A stretch of DNA of 64,000 nucleotides from Alphaproteobacteria bacterium (GCA_024742735.1 JANSXV010000001.1:186001-250000), one strand, 5' to 3'. Positions 37,745 through 47,647 are shown, counted from the stretch's first letter. Notes: generated from the sequence alone by a model not told the origin. A program made the numbers and translations.

Positions 37745-38347
37745 ATGGAGACCACTGCGCGCTTTTCGTTCCGGCCCGCAGCGGCGCGCGGCCACCTTTC
37801 GTTTGAGCTCACCAGCGACGGGATCGCGCGCGTTGATGCAGCGGGCGAGGATTGCGAGAGCATCGTATGGAGCGATATCCAATCGGTCCGCTTTTCGCGG
37901 CGTGATGTGCGCCTTATCCGGTTTGCGTACCTTGATATTTGTAGCATTCGTGGATCGAGGATGCGCATCTCCTGCAGCGCGCCCTCCGCCAGCTGGGATC
38001 ACGAGCCGGATTCACGGGCGTTTTGTGATCTCGTCGAAGCCGTTGTCCGGCGCCTGGCTGAACTTGGCCATGCGTCGCCGGTGGTGCTGGGCGATGGGCT
38101 GGGCTGGCGCATCGCCTGGTTTGTGATGGGGCTCGCCATGGCAAGCTTCGGGGCCAGTTTGCCGATCGTCGCCTATCTGGAGAACGTGGACGCGGACCGG
38201 CTGCTCGTTGTTGCGCCTGTGATGGCGATAATGGCCCTACTCGGCGTGGTTCTGGCATGGACCAACCGGCCATGGCGGCGTCCACCCGCGCTAAAGGCGG
38301 ATGACTTCCTGACCCGGAGCGACCAGATCCTCTTGCGGTCGACCTAA
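37745..38347 (+). CDS. Uncharacterised two-helix membrane protein
   Basis: The 200-residue protein has a cytoplasmic-looking N-terminal half (SFELTSDGIARVD, SIVWSDIQSVRFSRRDVRLIRF) resembling a small PH-like beta domain, then two transmembrane helices (about 123-148 and 152-175) and a basic C terminus. The start at 37745 (or a GTG one codon earlier) follows the previous stop by 4 bp. The function is unknown. The stop codon overlaps that of the convergent DsbA-like gene. Its neighbours suggest an envelope role. Confidence 0.6.
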   Translation: METTARFSFRPAAARGHLSFELTSDGIARVDAAGEDCESIVWSDIQSVRFSRRDVRLIRFAYLDICSIRGSRMRISCSAPSASWDHEPDSRAFCDLVEAVVRRLAELGHASPVVLGDGLGWRIAWFVMGLAMASFGASLPIVAYLENVDADRLLVVAPVMAIMALLGVVLAWTNRPWRRPPALKADDFLTRSDQILLRST

Positions 38348-39099
38348 CCAGCCGCCTCCAGTGCGGCGTTCAGGGCGCGATCCAGCGCATCGAGGTCCGC
38401 GCCGGGAATGATGGTTCCACCGACGATGAAGAAGGGCGTGCCGCGCACGCCGATCTCGCGGCCGAGCGCGCGGATCTCATCGAGCTGTTCAGTGATCGCC
38501 TCGTCCTCCATGGCCGTGCGCATGGCCGCGACGTCGATACCGACTTCGCCGGCGATCTCGTCGATGCGCTGGGAGGGCAGGGGGCCGTTGGCGTCGAACA
38601 GGGCGTTGTGAAAGTCCATGTAGAGGTCGGGCTGATTGCGCCAGACCGCCAGCCCGGCGCGTGAGGCCTCCAGCGCGTCGGGGCCGCGCAGCGGGAATTC
38701 CTTGAAGATCACGCGCACATCGTCGCCATGCTCCTCCATCGTGGCCTGCAGCCAGGTGTTCGACAGGGCGCAGAAGCTGCAGCGATAGTCGACGAACTCC
38801 ACAATCGTCACGGGCGCGTCCTCCGACCCAGCGGACGGGTCGCGGGCGTCGCCATAGATGCGATCGGCCATGGCGTCGACGGCGTCCGCCTGCGCGGTGC
38901 GCTCAGCCTCGCGCCGCCGCCGCTGCAGCTCGATCAGGGCTTCCTCGATCACCTCGGGATTTTCCACCAGGTATTCGCGCACGATCTGCTCGATCGCCTC
39001 GCGGTCCGGATCAGCCGACTGGCGCGCCTCGGCGCCGTCTCCGGGCGCGCAGGCGGACAGGCCGAGGGCGAAGGCGAGGGCGAGGAAAGTACGGGGCAT
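38344..39099 (-). CDS. DsbA-family thiol:disulfide oxidoreductase lipoprotein
   Basis: The 251-residue protein has a lipoprotein signal (MPRTFLALAFALGLSAC, lipid-modified Cys17), a helical N-terminal stretch (about 33-80, REYLVENPEVIEEAL) like the oligomerisation region of ScsC/Com1 proteins, and a thioredoxin-like DsbA domain. The active site is Cys107-Ser-Phe-Cys110, and the cis-Pro loop lies in RGTPFF. It likely forms or isomerises disulfides in exported proteins; the helical N-terminus favours an isomerase-like oligomer, but this is inference. It precedes the M48 protease in the opposite sense of transcription order, 73 bp away. Confidence 0.88.
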   Translation of the reverse strand: MPRTFLALAFALGLSACAPGDGAEARQSADPDREAIEQIVREYLVENPEVIEEALIELQRRRREAERTAQADAVDAMADRIYGDARDPSAGSEDAPVTIVEFVDYRCSFCALSNTWLQATMEEHGDDVRVIFKEFPLRGPDALEASRAGLAVWRNQPDLYMDFHNALFDANGPLPSQRIDEIAGEVGIDVAAMRTAMEDEAITEQLDEIRALGREIGVRGTPFFIVGGTIIPGADLDALDRALNAALEAAG

Positions 39100-39172
39100 G
39101 GGGGTTCCTGAAGCTGGGTCTATGACGCGGCGTTCTAGCGGCCGCAGCGCGGGTGCGCCATAGCCGCGCGGC

Positions 39173-40576
39173 TCACAGTTGTGTCATGAAATTGGGCCGG
39201 CGTTCGCGCTCGCGCCGGTTCCATTCGCGCAGTTCCCGGTCCGTTGGCTGGGTCACCGCCAGAATCTCCGAGGCGCGAATCCAGGCCTCCGTTCCACGCT
39301 CAAGAGCGTCCTGGGCGCGCTGGGCGAAGATATGAGCCTGCATCTCGTCCCCCACGGCGTAGTACCGCTCCGCGGTCGCCAGCTCAGCCATGGCGACTTC
39401 TCCAAGAGCCTGGTGAGCGAGCGACTTCTGGAACCAGCCGAAGGAATTATCAGGCTCGGCGACGAGGGCCTGGGACAGAAGCGTCACCGCTTCGCGCAGG
39501 CCCTCATCGTCGCCCTCGGCGATCAGGGAGCGGGACAGGTAGATCTTGAAGAGCGGCGCATCGGGCAGGAATTCCAGCGCGCGGCGCTGCGGCGCGATGG
39601 AGTCCGCGATCCGGCCGCTCTCAAACAGGATCTGACCTTGCAGTTCGTGGAAGAAGGGGTTGTCAGGCTCCATCTGCAAAAGCGCGTCGACCTCCTGGAT
39701 CGCGCGATCTGTCCTGCCTTGCTTGAACCAGGCGACCGACCGGGCGTAGTGAGCCGGCAGGCTCGTATCGGTCTCGGGGTAGCGGTCGAAGGTCTGGCCG
39801 GGCGGCGCCATGAAGCCGATGATCTTGGCCTGGATGCGCTGCAACTCGGCGATCTCCTCCGGGCTGTCTGGCACGTCGGCATAGGGGCTCGCCTCCACAT
39901 TGCGCCGCAAGGCCGCGACCCGGTCGGTGGAGAGCGGGTGAGACCGGAAATACTCCCAGCGCCGCGCGAACGAGAGCCGCTCCTGGTAGGCCAGCCGTTC
40001 GAAGGTGGAGACCAGACCCCGGCCGGACTGCTCCGTTGCGGTCAGAAGGCGCACCGCAGCCTGGTCGGCGGCGGCCTCCTGGCCGCGCGAGTAGCGCAGC
40101 ATGTCCAGCGTGGCGAATTGAGGCCCTGAGGCCATGATCGCCGCGCCGGCGTCCGGCGCGCCTGCGAGCGCGGCGATGATCCCGATGCCCAGCGAGGCGG
40201 CCATCGTCGCCATGCCGCCGCGTTGCGCATCCCCCATGCGCGCCAGGTGAGCGCCCTGGATGTGGCCGATTTCGTGGGCGATGACACCCTTGATCTCGCC
40301 AGGGTTCTCGGCGCGGATGATCAGGCCGGTATGCAGGAAGATGTTCTGTCCCTGCGTCACGAAGGCGTTAAAGGACATATCCCCGATCAGATAGACATCG
40401 ACGGCCTCGGGATCGAGATCGGCCGCCACCAGCATGGGGTCGGTGTATTCGCGCATGACCGCTTCGATCTCGGTGTCCCGGATCAGGCCCTGCGCCAAGG
40501 CGGGGGCGGCGGCGAGCATCACCGTGATCGCGGCCAAGGCTGCGATTCGCAAAACGGATTGGAATTGTCTCGTCAT
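39173..40576 (-). CDS. Periplasmic M48 metalloprotease with TPR repeats (BepA/YfgC-like)
   Basis: The 467-residue protein has a signal peptide (about 1-28), an M48 domain with the zinc motif HEIGH (His101, Glu102, His105) and a third ligand in GQEAAADQAA, then TPR-like repeats from about 270 (ARSVAWFKQGRTDRAIQEVD, ELQGQILFESGRIADS). BepA degrades misassembled LptD and assists BAM in outer-membrane assembly. The architecture matches. It probably has its own promoter in the 150-bp gap to rne. Confidence 0.9.
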   Translation of the reverse strand: MTRQFQSVLRIAALAAITVMLAAAPALAQGLIRDTEIEAVMREYTDPMLVAADLDPEAVDVYLIGDMSFNAFVTQGQNIFLHTGLIIRAENPGEIKGVIAHEIGHIQGAHLARMGDAQRGGMATMAASLGIGIIAALAGAPDAGAAIMASGPQFATLDMLRYSRGQEAAADQAAVRLLTATEQSGRGLVSTFERLAYQERLSFARRWEYFRSHPLSTDRVAALRRNVEASPYADVPDSPEEIAELQRIQAKIIGFMAPPGQTFDRYPETDTSLPAHYARSVAWFKQGRTDRAIQEVDALLQMEPDNPFFHELQGQILFESGRIADSIAPQRRALEFLPDAPLFKIYLSRSLIAEGDDEGLREAVTLLSQALVAEPDNSFGWFQKSLAHQALGEVAMAELATAERYYAVGDEMQAHIFAQRAQDALERGTEAWIRASEILAVTQPTDRELREWNRRERERRPNFMTQL

Positions 40577-40640
40577 GGGTGCGCCTCCTGGCGTTCCACG
40601 AGCCCCCTCAAGCCCGCAGCTTCAGTTCAAATCTAGACAA

Positions 40641-40714
40641 GACTGCGGCGCAGCGCACCCCGATCCGCCGCAGTCACTGGACCCAGGCCCACAGCGCATA
40701 CGGCTGCGGGCCTG
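40641..40714 (-). terminator. Two tandem hairpins downstream of rne
   Basis: The first hairpin past the rne stop is CAGGCCCACAGC (40684-40695) with GCTGCGGGCCTG (40703-40714), 11 of 12 pairs, loop 7. The second is GACTGCGGCG (40641-40650) with CGCCGCAGTC (40666-40675), perfect, loop 15, followed on the minus strand by TTGTCTAGATTT. Together they probably end rne transcription. Confidence 0.6.
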
Positions 40715-40726
40715 ATCGTCCGTCGT

Positions 40727-43282
40727 TCAAAGCCCCAGAAACTTGCCGGAGCGTTGCCACCAGCCGCGCTTGCGCGGCTTGCCGTCATCTTCCCCGGTTT
40801 CGCCGGTCGCCCCGGCCTTGCCAGGCTCGTCCTGGGTTTCCGCACCGCTATCGGCTTTGGCCGGCGCAGGCTCAGGTGCAGGTTCCGGCTTCGTATCCGC
40901 TGAGGGTGTTTCCGCGCCCGCCTCAGGCGCTTCGGCCGTCTCGCCGTCAGCATCAGCCGTCTTGCGCCGAGTGCGGCGCTTGGGTTTGGGCTTCTCGTCT
41001 TCCGCCGGAGTCTCAGCGTCCGCAGCAGCTTCGGCCGGAGCGTCAGCGGCAGGCGCCCCTGCATCCTCAGGCTGCACGGGCGCATCCTCGTCGGTCGTCT
41101 TCCGGCGGCGGCGGCGGGTCTTGGGCTTCGCCTCAGCCTCAGCCTTCTCCACCACTGCGGGTTCAGCCGCCTCAACGGTCTCAGCCTCGGTCGCCTCGGC
41201 GGCCTGCGCGTTGGAGTCTTCTGCGCTCTTGCGCCGCCGCGACGGGCGCTTGCGCTTGGGCGCGGCTTCGCTGGGGTCAGCTTCGAAGGCGTCGCCGCCG
41301 GTGGGGTTGATCACCGGCAGGACGCCGCCGGAGTCGTCAACGCTTGCGTCCGAGGCGTCATCAGCCGACACAGCGTCGGACGGGCCGTCGCCGGCTTCGT
41401 CCTGCGTCTCGCTGCGGTCGTCGTCTCGGCGCCGGCGATTGCGGCCGCCGCGGCGTCCGCGCCGGCGGCGCTTCTTGCCGCTGTCTCCATCACCGTCGTC
41501 AGGCCGGCTCTCGGACTTGCGCTCGGATCGTTCCTGCGTTTCGCCGCCGTCAACATCGTCGTCACCGCCATCGTCCGACGGCGCCTGGGCCGGCGCGGCC
41601 CGCTGGACGACGTCAGCGGTCACTGCGGGGCCGTCGCTGGCGGCCGCAGCTTCGGCCCGAGCCGCTTCGCGGCGAGTCTCCAGCCGCTCCGTGTTGCAGG
41701 CCGGGCGAACCAGAGAAGCATCCGCGTCCACGGTCACGCGCATGTCGTAGCGCGCCTCGATGGCGTTGAGGTGATCGCGCTTCTCGTTCAGAAGGTAGAG
41801 CGCCACATCCGGCGCGCAGGCGATCTTGATATGGGCGGTGCGCCCGCGCACGCCTTCTTCCTCCAGCGTGCGCAGAGCGACGAGCGCGCTGGACTCGATC
41901 GAGCGCACATGGCCTGCGCCCTGGCAGTGAGGGCAGATGTCCGTGGATCCTTCCACCAGCGAGGTGCGCCGGCGCTGGCGGCTCATCTCCATCAGGCCGA
42001 ACTGGGAAATCTTGCCCACCTGCAGGCGCGCCCGGTCGCGCTTGAGCGCATCCTTCATCTTCTTTTCGACGGCGCGAACATTCTTGCTCTCGTCCATGTC
42101 GATGAAGTCGATGACCAGAAGGCCGGCCAGGTCCCGCAGGCGCATCTGGCGGGCAGCTTCCTCGGCGGCCTCCAGATTGGTGCGCACGGCGGTCTGCTCG
42201 ATATTGCGCTCCTTGGTCGACTTGCCCGAGTTCACGTCGATGGAGACCAGCGCCTCGGTCGGATTGATGACCAGGTAGCCGCCGGACTTCAGCTGGGCGA
42301 CCGGCGAGTGGATCGCTTCGAGCTGGCTTTCCACCTGGTGCCGCAGGAAGAGCGGCGTGTCGTCCTTGTAGTGCTTCACCTTCGTGGCGTGACTGGGCAT
42401 CAGCATCTTCATGAAGGCCTTGGCCTCCTTGTAGGCGGGCTCGCCTTCGATCTGAACTTCCTCGATATCCTTGTCATACAGGTCGCGAATGACCCGTTTG
42501 ACCAGATTGCCTTCCTCATAGATCAGCGATGGCGCGGAGCTCTCCAGCGTCGTGGTGCGGATATTCTCCCACAGGCGGATCAGGTAGTCGTAGTCGCGCT
42601 TGATCTCGGTCTTGGTGCGGTCCGCGCCGGCGGTGCGGATGATCAGGCCCATGCCGCCCGGCACAGACAGTTCGGACACCGCGCCCTTCAGGCGCTTGCG
42701 GTCAGCGGCGTTGGTGATCTTGCGTGAAATCCCGCCGCCTCTCGCCGTGTTCGGCATTAGCACCGAGTAGCGGCCGGCCAGCGACAGATAGGTGGTCAGG
42801 GCCGCGCCCTTGTTGCCACGCTCTTCCTTGGCGACCTGGACCAGCAGGACCTGGCGGCGCTTGATGACTTCCTGGATCTTGTACTTGCGCAGGAAGTTGC
42901 GGCGCTTGCGGGCCTGCTCCTCGACCAGATCGTCCTCGTCGACCGCGCTTTCCTCTTCGCCCTCTTCGGTGGGCTCGGAAGCGGTTTCTTCAACGATTTT
43001 CTCTTCCTGCTCGCGCAAGGCCACGCGATCAGCATACGGGATCTGGTAGTAATCGGGATGGATCTCGTTGAAGGCGAGGAAGCCGTGCTTGTTGCCGCCA
43101 TATTCCACGAAGGCGGCCTGAAGCGACGGTTCGACCCGGGTTACCCGGGCCAGATAGATATTACCGCGAATGGGCTTTTTGCTGGCGGATTCGTAATCGA
43201 ATTCTTCAATGCGGTTGTTGTCGACGACCACGACCCGGGTCTCTTCCGGGTGGGCCGCGTCGATCAGCATTTTGCGGGACAT
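40727..43282 (-). CDS. rne: Ribonuclease E
   Basis: RNase E is the main endonuclease for mRNA decay and rRNA processing. The 851-residue protein has the S1/5'-sensor N-terminal half (KKPIRGNIYLARVTRVEPSL split across GNIYLARV and EPSLQAAFVEYG), the catalytic DVNSGKST, and the zinc-link CPHCQG. There is an insertion (about 85-135) rich in acidic residues within the S1 region, usual in alphaproteobacteria. The C-terminal 300 residues are disordered, alternating acidic and Arg-rich blocks, and end in GWWQRSGKFLGL, a short conserved terminal motif likely to bind a degradosome partner. It diverges from amiC. Confidence 0.96.
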   Translation of the reverse strand: MSRKMLIDAAHPEETRVVVVDNNRIEEFDYESASKKPIRGNIYLARVTRVEPSLQAAFVEYGGNKHGFLAFNEIHPDYYQIPYADRVALREQEEKIVEETASEPTEEGEEESAVDEDDLVEEQARKRRNFLRKYKIQEVIKRRQVLLVQVAKEERGNKGAALTTYLSLAGRYSVLMPNTARGGGISRKITNAADRKRLKGAVSELSVPGGMGLIIRTAGADRTKTEIKRDYDYLIRLWENIRTTTLESSAPSLIYEEGNLVKRVIRDLYDKDIEEVQIEGEPAYKEAKAFMKMLMPSHATKVKHYKDDTPLFLRHQVESQLEAIHSPVAQLKSGGYLVINPTEALVSIDVNSGKSTKERNIEQTAVRTNLEAAEEAARQMRLRDLAGLLVIDFIDMDESKNVRAVEKKMKDALKRDRARLQVGKISQFGLMEMSRQRRRTSLVEGSTDICPHCQGAGHVRSIESSALVALRTLEEEGVRGRTAHIKIACAPDVALYLLNEKRDHLNAIEARYDMRVTVDADASLVRPACNTERLETRREAARAEAAAASDGPAVTADVVQRAAPAQAPSDDGGDDDVDGGETQERSERKSESRPDDGDGDSGKKRRRRGRRGGRNRRRRDDDRSETQDEAGDGPSDAVSADDASDASVDDSGGVLPVINPTGGDAFEADPSEAAPKRKRPSRRRKSAEDSNAQAAEATEAETVEAAEPAVVEKAEAEAKPKTRRRRRKTTDEDAPVQPEDAGAPAADAPAEAAADAETPAEDEKPKPKRRTRRKTADADGETAEAPEAGAETPSADTKPEPAPEPAPAKADSGAETQDEPGKAGATGETGEDDGKPRKRGWWQRSGKFLGL

Positions 43283-43802
43283 TCAGCGCTCCATGCCGCA
43301 GCCGGGAGCGGCCGGGCGCGAAGCGCCGGAGCATCCCTGTGCGGCTGTTGTGAAGGCGCGCGCCGGGACGGTTCGTCAGCGATGTTGAAACACGCAATGT
43401 CGAAACGGTCGTCTGCGCCGCGCGCATGGGTCTTGATCCTTCAGGCGCGTCCGGCGGGCCGGGGTGAGCACCTGTTCGTGTTCGGGTCGGCGCCGGCGCG
43501 TCCGCCTTTGGCGGAGAATCGCGCGTCAGCCGTTAAACTCTTGTCGCGCCGTGCTTTCGAGAGGTCGAAGATGGCTCCTCGAACCAGCACTGCGAGATGC
43601 ACCTTGCACCATATCCACGGCGATGAAAAGCGAGCGAGTCCGTGGTAGGACATCATAAACGTCTTGCTAACCGAATCGAAAGGCGGGCGCGCTAGGATTG
43701 GATCTCAAAGCCCATGGAGAAACGCCTGCGAAAAATGACAGGCCCGGGGCGGTGGAACGCTTTGGAAGAAGCGAGACGAACGCGATGGTGACGGTGGTCT
43801 CA
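43283..43802. promoter_or_regulatory. Intergenic region between divergent rne and amiC
   Basis: About 520 bp without a supported gene, unusually long for this window. It should hold the rne promoter and 5' leader on the minus strand, the leader being where RNase E usually autoregulates, and the amiC promoter. A direct repeat ATGTTGAAAC (43382-43391) and ATGTCGAAAC (43397-43406), spaced one and a half helical turns, stands out. No promoter boxes could be fixed. Confidence 0.4.
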
Positions 43803-45014
43803 ATGATGAAGACGCTCCTTTGCGCGCTTGCGGCGGCCGCCAGCGCCAGCGCGGCGGCGCTGGCCGGAGATATTACGGCGGTGCGCTTCGGCGAGCACCC
43901 GGACTACACGCGCATCGTCATCGAAACCGACCAACCGGTTGAGTTTCGCGCTTTTGCTCTGTCCGAGCCTGCTGCGCGCCTGGTTGTGCAGTTTGATCAA
44001 GCCGGATGGGACGTCGGCGCTCTGCCCGCCGGCGCCGGGCGCGGCGTGGGGCCTGTGGGCAGTTTCCGCTTTGACGAGAACGCCAGCGCACCGCGCCTCG
44101 TATTCACGCTCACCCGGCCGTTCATGGTGCGGGAAAGCTTCGGGCTCGATCCGGCCGATGGCGGCTACCGCACGGTCATCGATATCGAGCCGGTCAGTGA
44201 AGCGGCGTTCGAGCGCACCTCCGGCTTTCCGGCCCAGACCCTGACGCTGGATGACATCATTATGGAAGAGGTCGGCGCCGCGCCCCAGTGCGAGGTCGCG
44301 CGGATCGTCATCGACCCCGGCCATGGCGGGCGTGATCCAGGCGCGACCGCCCGCTTCGGCGGCGGCCACGAGAAGGACGTCAACCTGGCCGCCGGTCTGA
44401 TCCTGCGCGACCTGCTGAATGCGACCGGGCGCTACGAAGTCATCATGACCCGCGACACAGACGTGTTCGTGGAGCTTGAAGACCGTGTGGGAATTGCTAG
44501 GGAAGCGCGCGCCGACCTGTTCATCTCGCTCCATGCCGACAGCGCCGGGGACAATTCCGGTCCGCGCGGAGCCACCGTCTACTCCATGAATCACCGGGCG
44601 GCGGACCGCTCGCGCACCCGGGCGATCCGGGAAGGCGACTGGGTCGACACCAATCGCCCGGAAGAAGTCACGCGCATTCTTGTGGAGATGGCCCTCGCCA
44701 ACAAGGAGGGCGAGTCCGAAGTTTTCGCCGAAGCGCTGCGCACCGAGGTCGGGCGGACTGCGCGTCTGTGGCGGGACCAGCCCATGCAGGCCAATTTCGC
44801 GGTGCTGACTGATGGCAGCACCCCGTCGGTCCTGTTCGAGATGGGCTTCCTGACCAACCGTGAGGACGCTCAGCGCCTGAACGATCCGCGCGAGCAGCGC
44901 CGGCTGATGCAGGCCGCCATGGCCGCCATCGAGAGCCGTTTCGGACGCTGCGCCGACGGTGAGCCGTCTCCGCGCTACATCGCCCAGGCCGGCGGATCAC
45001 GGTCCACGCGTTGA
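43803..45014 (+). CDS. amiC: N-acetylmuramoyl-L-alanine amidase with AMIN domain (AmiC-type)
   Basis: AmiC removes stem peptides from septal peptidoglycan to let daughter cells separate. From the ATG at 43803 (GGTGG 5 bp upstream) the protein has 403 residues. It comprises a signal peptide, an AMIN domain (about 20-140, TAVRFGEHPDYTRIVIE) and an Amidase_3 domain. Zinc ligands lie in IDPGHGGRDPGA (His), HEKDVNL (Glu) and ISLHAD (His), with a catalytic Glu in LFEMGFLTN. Upstream ATG codons at 43698 and 43785 are possible but would put a long polar stretch before the signal peptide. It precedes mrcA by 110 bp. Confidence 0.93.
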   Translation: MMKTLLCALAAAASASAAALAGDITAVRFGEHPDYTRIVIETDQPVEFRAFALSEPAARLVVQFDQAGWDVGALPAGAGRGVGPVGSFRFDENASAPRLVFTLTRPFMVRESFGLDPADGGYRTVIDIEPVSEAAFERTSGFPAQTLTLDDIIMEEVGAAPQCEVARIVIDPGHGGRDPGATARFGGGHEKDVNLAAGLILRDLLNATGRYEVIMTRDTDVFVELEDRVGIAREARADLFISLHADSAGDNSGPRGATVYSMNHRAADRSRTRAIREGDWVDTNRPEEVTRILVEMALANKEGESEVFAEALRTEVGRTARLWRDQPMQANFAVLTDGSTPSVLFEMGFLTNREDAQRLNDPREQRRLMQAAMAAIESRFGRCADGEPSPRYIAQAGGSRSTR

Positions 45015-45124
45015 ACAAACCAGCCGCCGCGCTGGTAATCGCGGCGTTCAGGCCATAATGTCGCCGCTGACGAGGGGCACTGCCCGTCCGGAGCAGCTCT
45101 GCACCCGGCGGTGATGAGGACGTC

Positions 45125-47647
45125 ATGAAGCTTTTGACCTGGCGCAATGCAATGCGCGCCGTGATCTGGGGCGGCGGCGCCGCCGTGGTTCTCGCGTTTG
45201 TCGGCGTGATCGCCGCGGCCGTTTACGTCGTGCGCGTGACCGAGGATCTGCCCGAATACCAGCAGCTGGCCGAATACAGCCCGCCGATCATGAGCCGGGT
45301 CCACGCCGGCGACGGACGCCTGATCGCCGAGTACGCCCGCGAGCATCGCGTCTTCGTGCCCATCGAGAACATTCCTCCGTCAGTCATCGAGGCCTTTCTG
45401 TCCGCCGAGGACAAGAACTTCTATGAGCATGGCGGCGTCGATTACATCGGCATGATCCGGGGCGGCATCCGCTCGATCCTCACCCGTTTGCGCAATCCCG
45501 GCGCGCCGCTGCAGTCCGGCTCCACAATCACCCAGCAGGTCGCCAAGAATTTCCTGTTCACCTCCGACCAGCGCATCGAGCGCAAGGTTCGCGAGATCGT
45601 CATCGCCCGCCGCATGGAGCGGGCTTTTACCAAGGACCAGATTCTCGAGCTCTATCTGAACGAGATCTATCTGGGGAACCGCTCCTACGGCATTGCGGCG
45701 GCCGCTCTGAACTATTTCGACAAATCCCTTGATGAGCTGGAGCTGCACGAGGTCGCGTACCTTGCGGCTCTGCCCAAGGGGCCGAACAATTACCACCCCA
45801 CCCGGCGCACGGAAGCGGCGATCGGGCGGCGAAATTACGTGCTCTCGCGCATGGTCGCCAACGGCTACATCACTCAGGCCCAGGCCGAGCAGGCCATGGC
45901 GCTTCCGCTGGAAACGGTCGACCGTCTGGAGGGCGAGCAGTATCTGGCCGCGGAGTATTTCGTCGAGCAGGTGCGCCGTGAAGTGTTCGATCTCTATGGC
46001 GAGGAAGAGCTTTACGAAAACGGGCTGTCCATCCGGACGACGCTGGACACCTCCATGCAGCTCGCCGCCCGCGCCGCCCTGCGTTCCGGGCTGGAGGATT
46101 ATGACCGCCGCCACGGCTATCGCGGGCCTCTCACGACGCTTGAAGGCTTCGAAGACTGGCCGGTGCAGCTTGCGGAGGTCGAGACCCCGCCAGACCTGGA
46201 CGAGGGCTGGCGTGCGGCTGTCGTCCTCGAGGTCACTGATTCAGAGGCCTCGATAGGGTTCGAGGACCGTTCGCGCGGCGTCATTCCGTTCTATGCCCTG
46301 ACCTGGGCCCGTGAGCCGGGGCGGGACGAGGACGGCTTCCCGACGCTCGGTCCGCGTATCGAGCGCGCCTCCGACGTGCTGGAGCTGGGCGATGTGGTCC
46401 TGGTCGAGCCGCTGGCCGCCGCAGATGCGCCGGACGAGACGGTCGAGGACGACCATTACGGCCTGCGCCAGGTGCCTGAGGTGAATGGCGGCATCATCGC
46501 CATCGACCCGTTCACCGGGCGCATCCTGTCCATGGTGGGCGGGTATTCCTTCGCCCAGAGCCAGTTCAACCGCGCCGTTCAGGCCCGGCGTCAGCCGGGC
46601 TCGTCCTTCAAGCCCTTTGTTTACGCTGCGGCGCTGGACAACGGCTACACCCCGGTCTCGATCATTCTGGACGCGCCCTTCGTGGCCTCCGGCGATGCCG
46701 ACATGCGTTTCTACCGTCCCCAGAACTACTCCGAAGTCTTCTATGGACCGTCCACCCTGCGGCGCGGGCTGGAGCTGTCGCGCAACGTGATGACGGTGCG
46801 TCTGGCCCAGGAGATGGGCATGGGACCGATCTCCGCCTACGGCGAGCGCTTCGGCATTTATGACAATCTTGAACCGACGCTGGCCATGTCGCTGGGAGCA
46901 GGCGAGACCACGCTCATGGATCTGGTCGGCGGCTATGCTGCTCTGGTCAATGGCGGCCGCCTGATCGAGCCGTCCATCGTCGACCGTGTTCAGGGCCGCT
47001 CCGGCGAGACGATTTACCGCCACGACCAGCGTGAATGCACCGGCTGCGACGTGGAGGAGTGGACGCCGGGTCTGGCCGAGCCGGATCTTCCGGAGCTCGG
47101 CGAGGACGTGATCAGTCCCGTCACCGCCTATCAGGTCGTGCACATGCTGGAGGGCGCGGTGGAGCGCGGCACCGGCACGGCGCTGCGCGCGCTCGGCCGG
47201 CCGCTGGGCGGCAAGACCGGCACCACCAACGATTTCCGCGACGCCTGGTTCGTCGGCTTCTCTCCGGATCTGATCGTGGGGGTCTATGTGGGCTTCGACA
47301 CGCCATTCCCGCTGGGCTCCGGCGAGGCGGGCGGCCGCGTGGCCGCGCCCATCGCCGCCGGGTTCCTGGGGCCGGTGCTCGAGAGCTATCCTGTCGCGCC
47401 CTTCCGCGTGCCCGACGGCGTCGCCTTCGCCCCGGTCGATCGGGAGACAGGCGAACCGTCCGTGATCGGCCGGCCCGGCACGATCCTTGAGGCCTTCCAG
47501 CCCGGCACCCAGCCTCAGCGCGGCGCGACCGCCATGGAAGAGGCGTTGAGCTTCGGTTCCGGCGCCCTGGGCGGTGGTCAGAGCACTTCAGGCGCCCAGG
47601 ACGAGGACGACGAGGACGAGGACGACGAGCTGGGCGGTCTTTACTGA
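45125..47647 (+). CDS. mrcA: Penicillin-binding protein 1A
   Basis: The principal bifunctional peptidoglycan synthase. The 840-residue protein has a membrane helix (about 14-36), a GT51 domain (EDKNFYEHGGVD with catalytic Glu, GGSTITQQ-type SGSTITQQVAKN), the PBP1A-specific OB-like insertion, and a transpeptidase domain with SSFK in QPGSSFKP, SRN and KTGTT. The last 15 residues are an acidic run (DEDDEDEDDE) ending GGLY. TGAGGA precedes the ATG. The order rne, amiC, mrcA, prfB is conserved in related alphaproteobacteria. Confidence 0.96.
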   Translation: MKLLTWRNAMRAVIWGGGAAVVLAFVGVIAAAVYVVRVTEDLPEYQQLAEYSPPIMSRVHAGDGRLIAEYAREHRVFVPIENIPPSVIEAFLSAEDKNFYEHGGVDYIGMIRGGIRSILTRLRNPGAPLQSGSTITQQVAKNFLFTSDQRIERKVREIVIARRMERAFTKDQILELYLNEIYLGNRSYGIAAAALNYFDKSLDELELHEVAYLAALPKGPNNYHPTRRTEAAIGRRNYVLSRMVANGYITQAQAEQAMALPLETVDRLEGEQYLAAEYFVEQVRREVFDLYGEEELYENGLSIRTTLDTSMQLAARAALRSGLEDYDRRHGYRGPLTTLEGFEDWPVQLAEVETPPDLDEGWRAAVVLEVTDSEASIGFEDRSRGVIPFYALTWAREPGRDEDGFPTLGPRIERASDVLELGDVVLVEPLAAADAPDETVEDDHYGLRQVPEVNGGIIAIDPFTGRILSMVGGYSFAQSQFNRAVQARRQPGSSFKPFVYAAALDNGYTPVSIILDAPFVASGDADMRFYRPQNYSEVFYGPSTLRRGLELSRNVMTVRLAQEMGMGPISAYGERFGIYDNLEPTLAMSLGAGETTLMDLVGGYAALVNGGRLIEPSIVDRVQGRSGETIYRHDQRECTGCDVEEWTPGLAEPDLPELGEDVISPVTAYQVVHMLEGAVERGTGTALRALGRPLGGKTGTTNDFRDAWFVGFSPDLIVGVYVGFDTPFPLGSGEAGGRVAAPIAAGFLGPVLESYPVAPFRVPDGVAFAPVDRETGEPSVIGRPGTILEAFQPGTQPQRGATAMEEALSFGSGALGGGQSTSGAQDEDDEDEDDELGGLY

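Noticed and set aside
47580-47640. GACGAGGAC repeats at the mrcA 3' end
   Set aside because: They encode the acidic tail of PBP1A; ordinary codon repetition and not a mobile or regulatory repeat.
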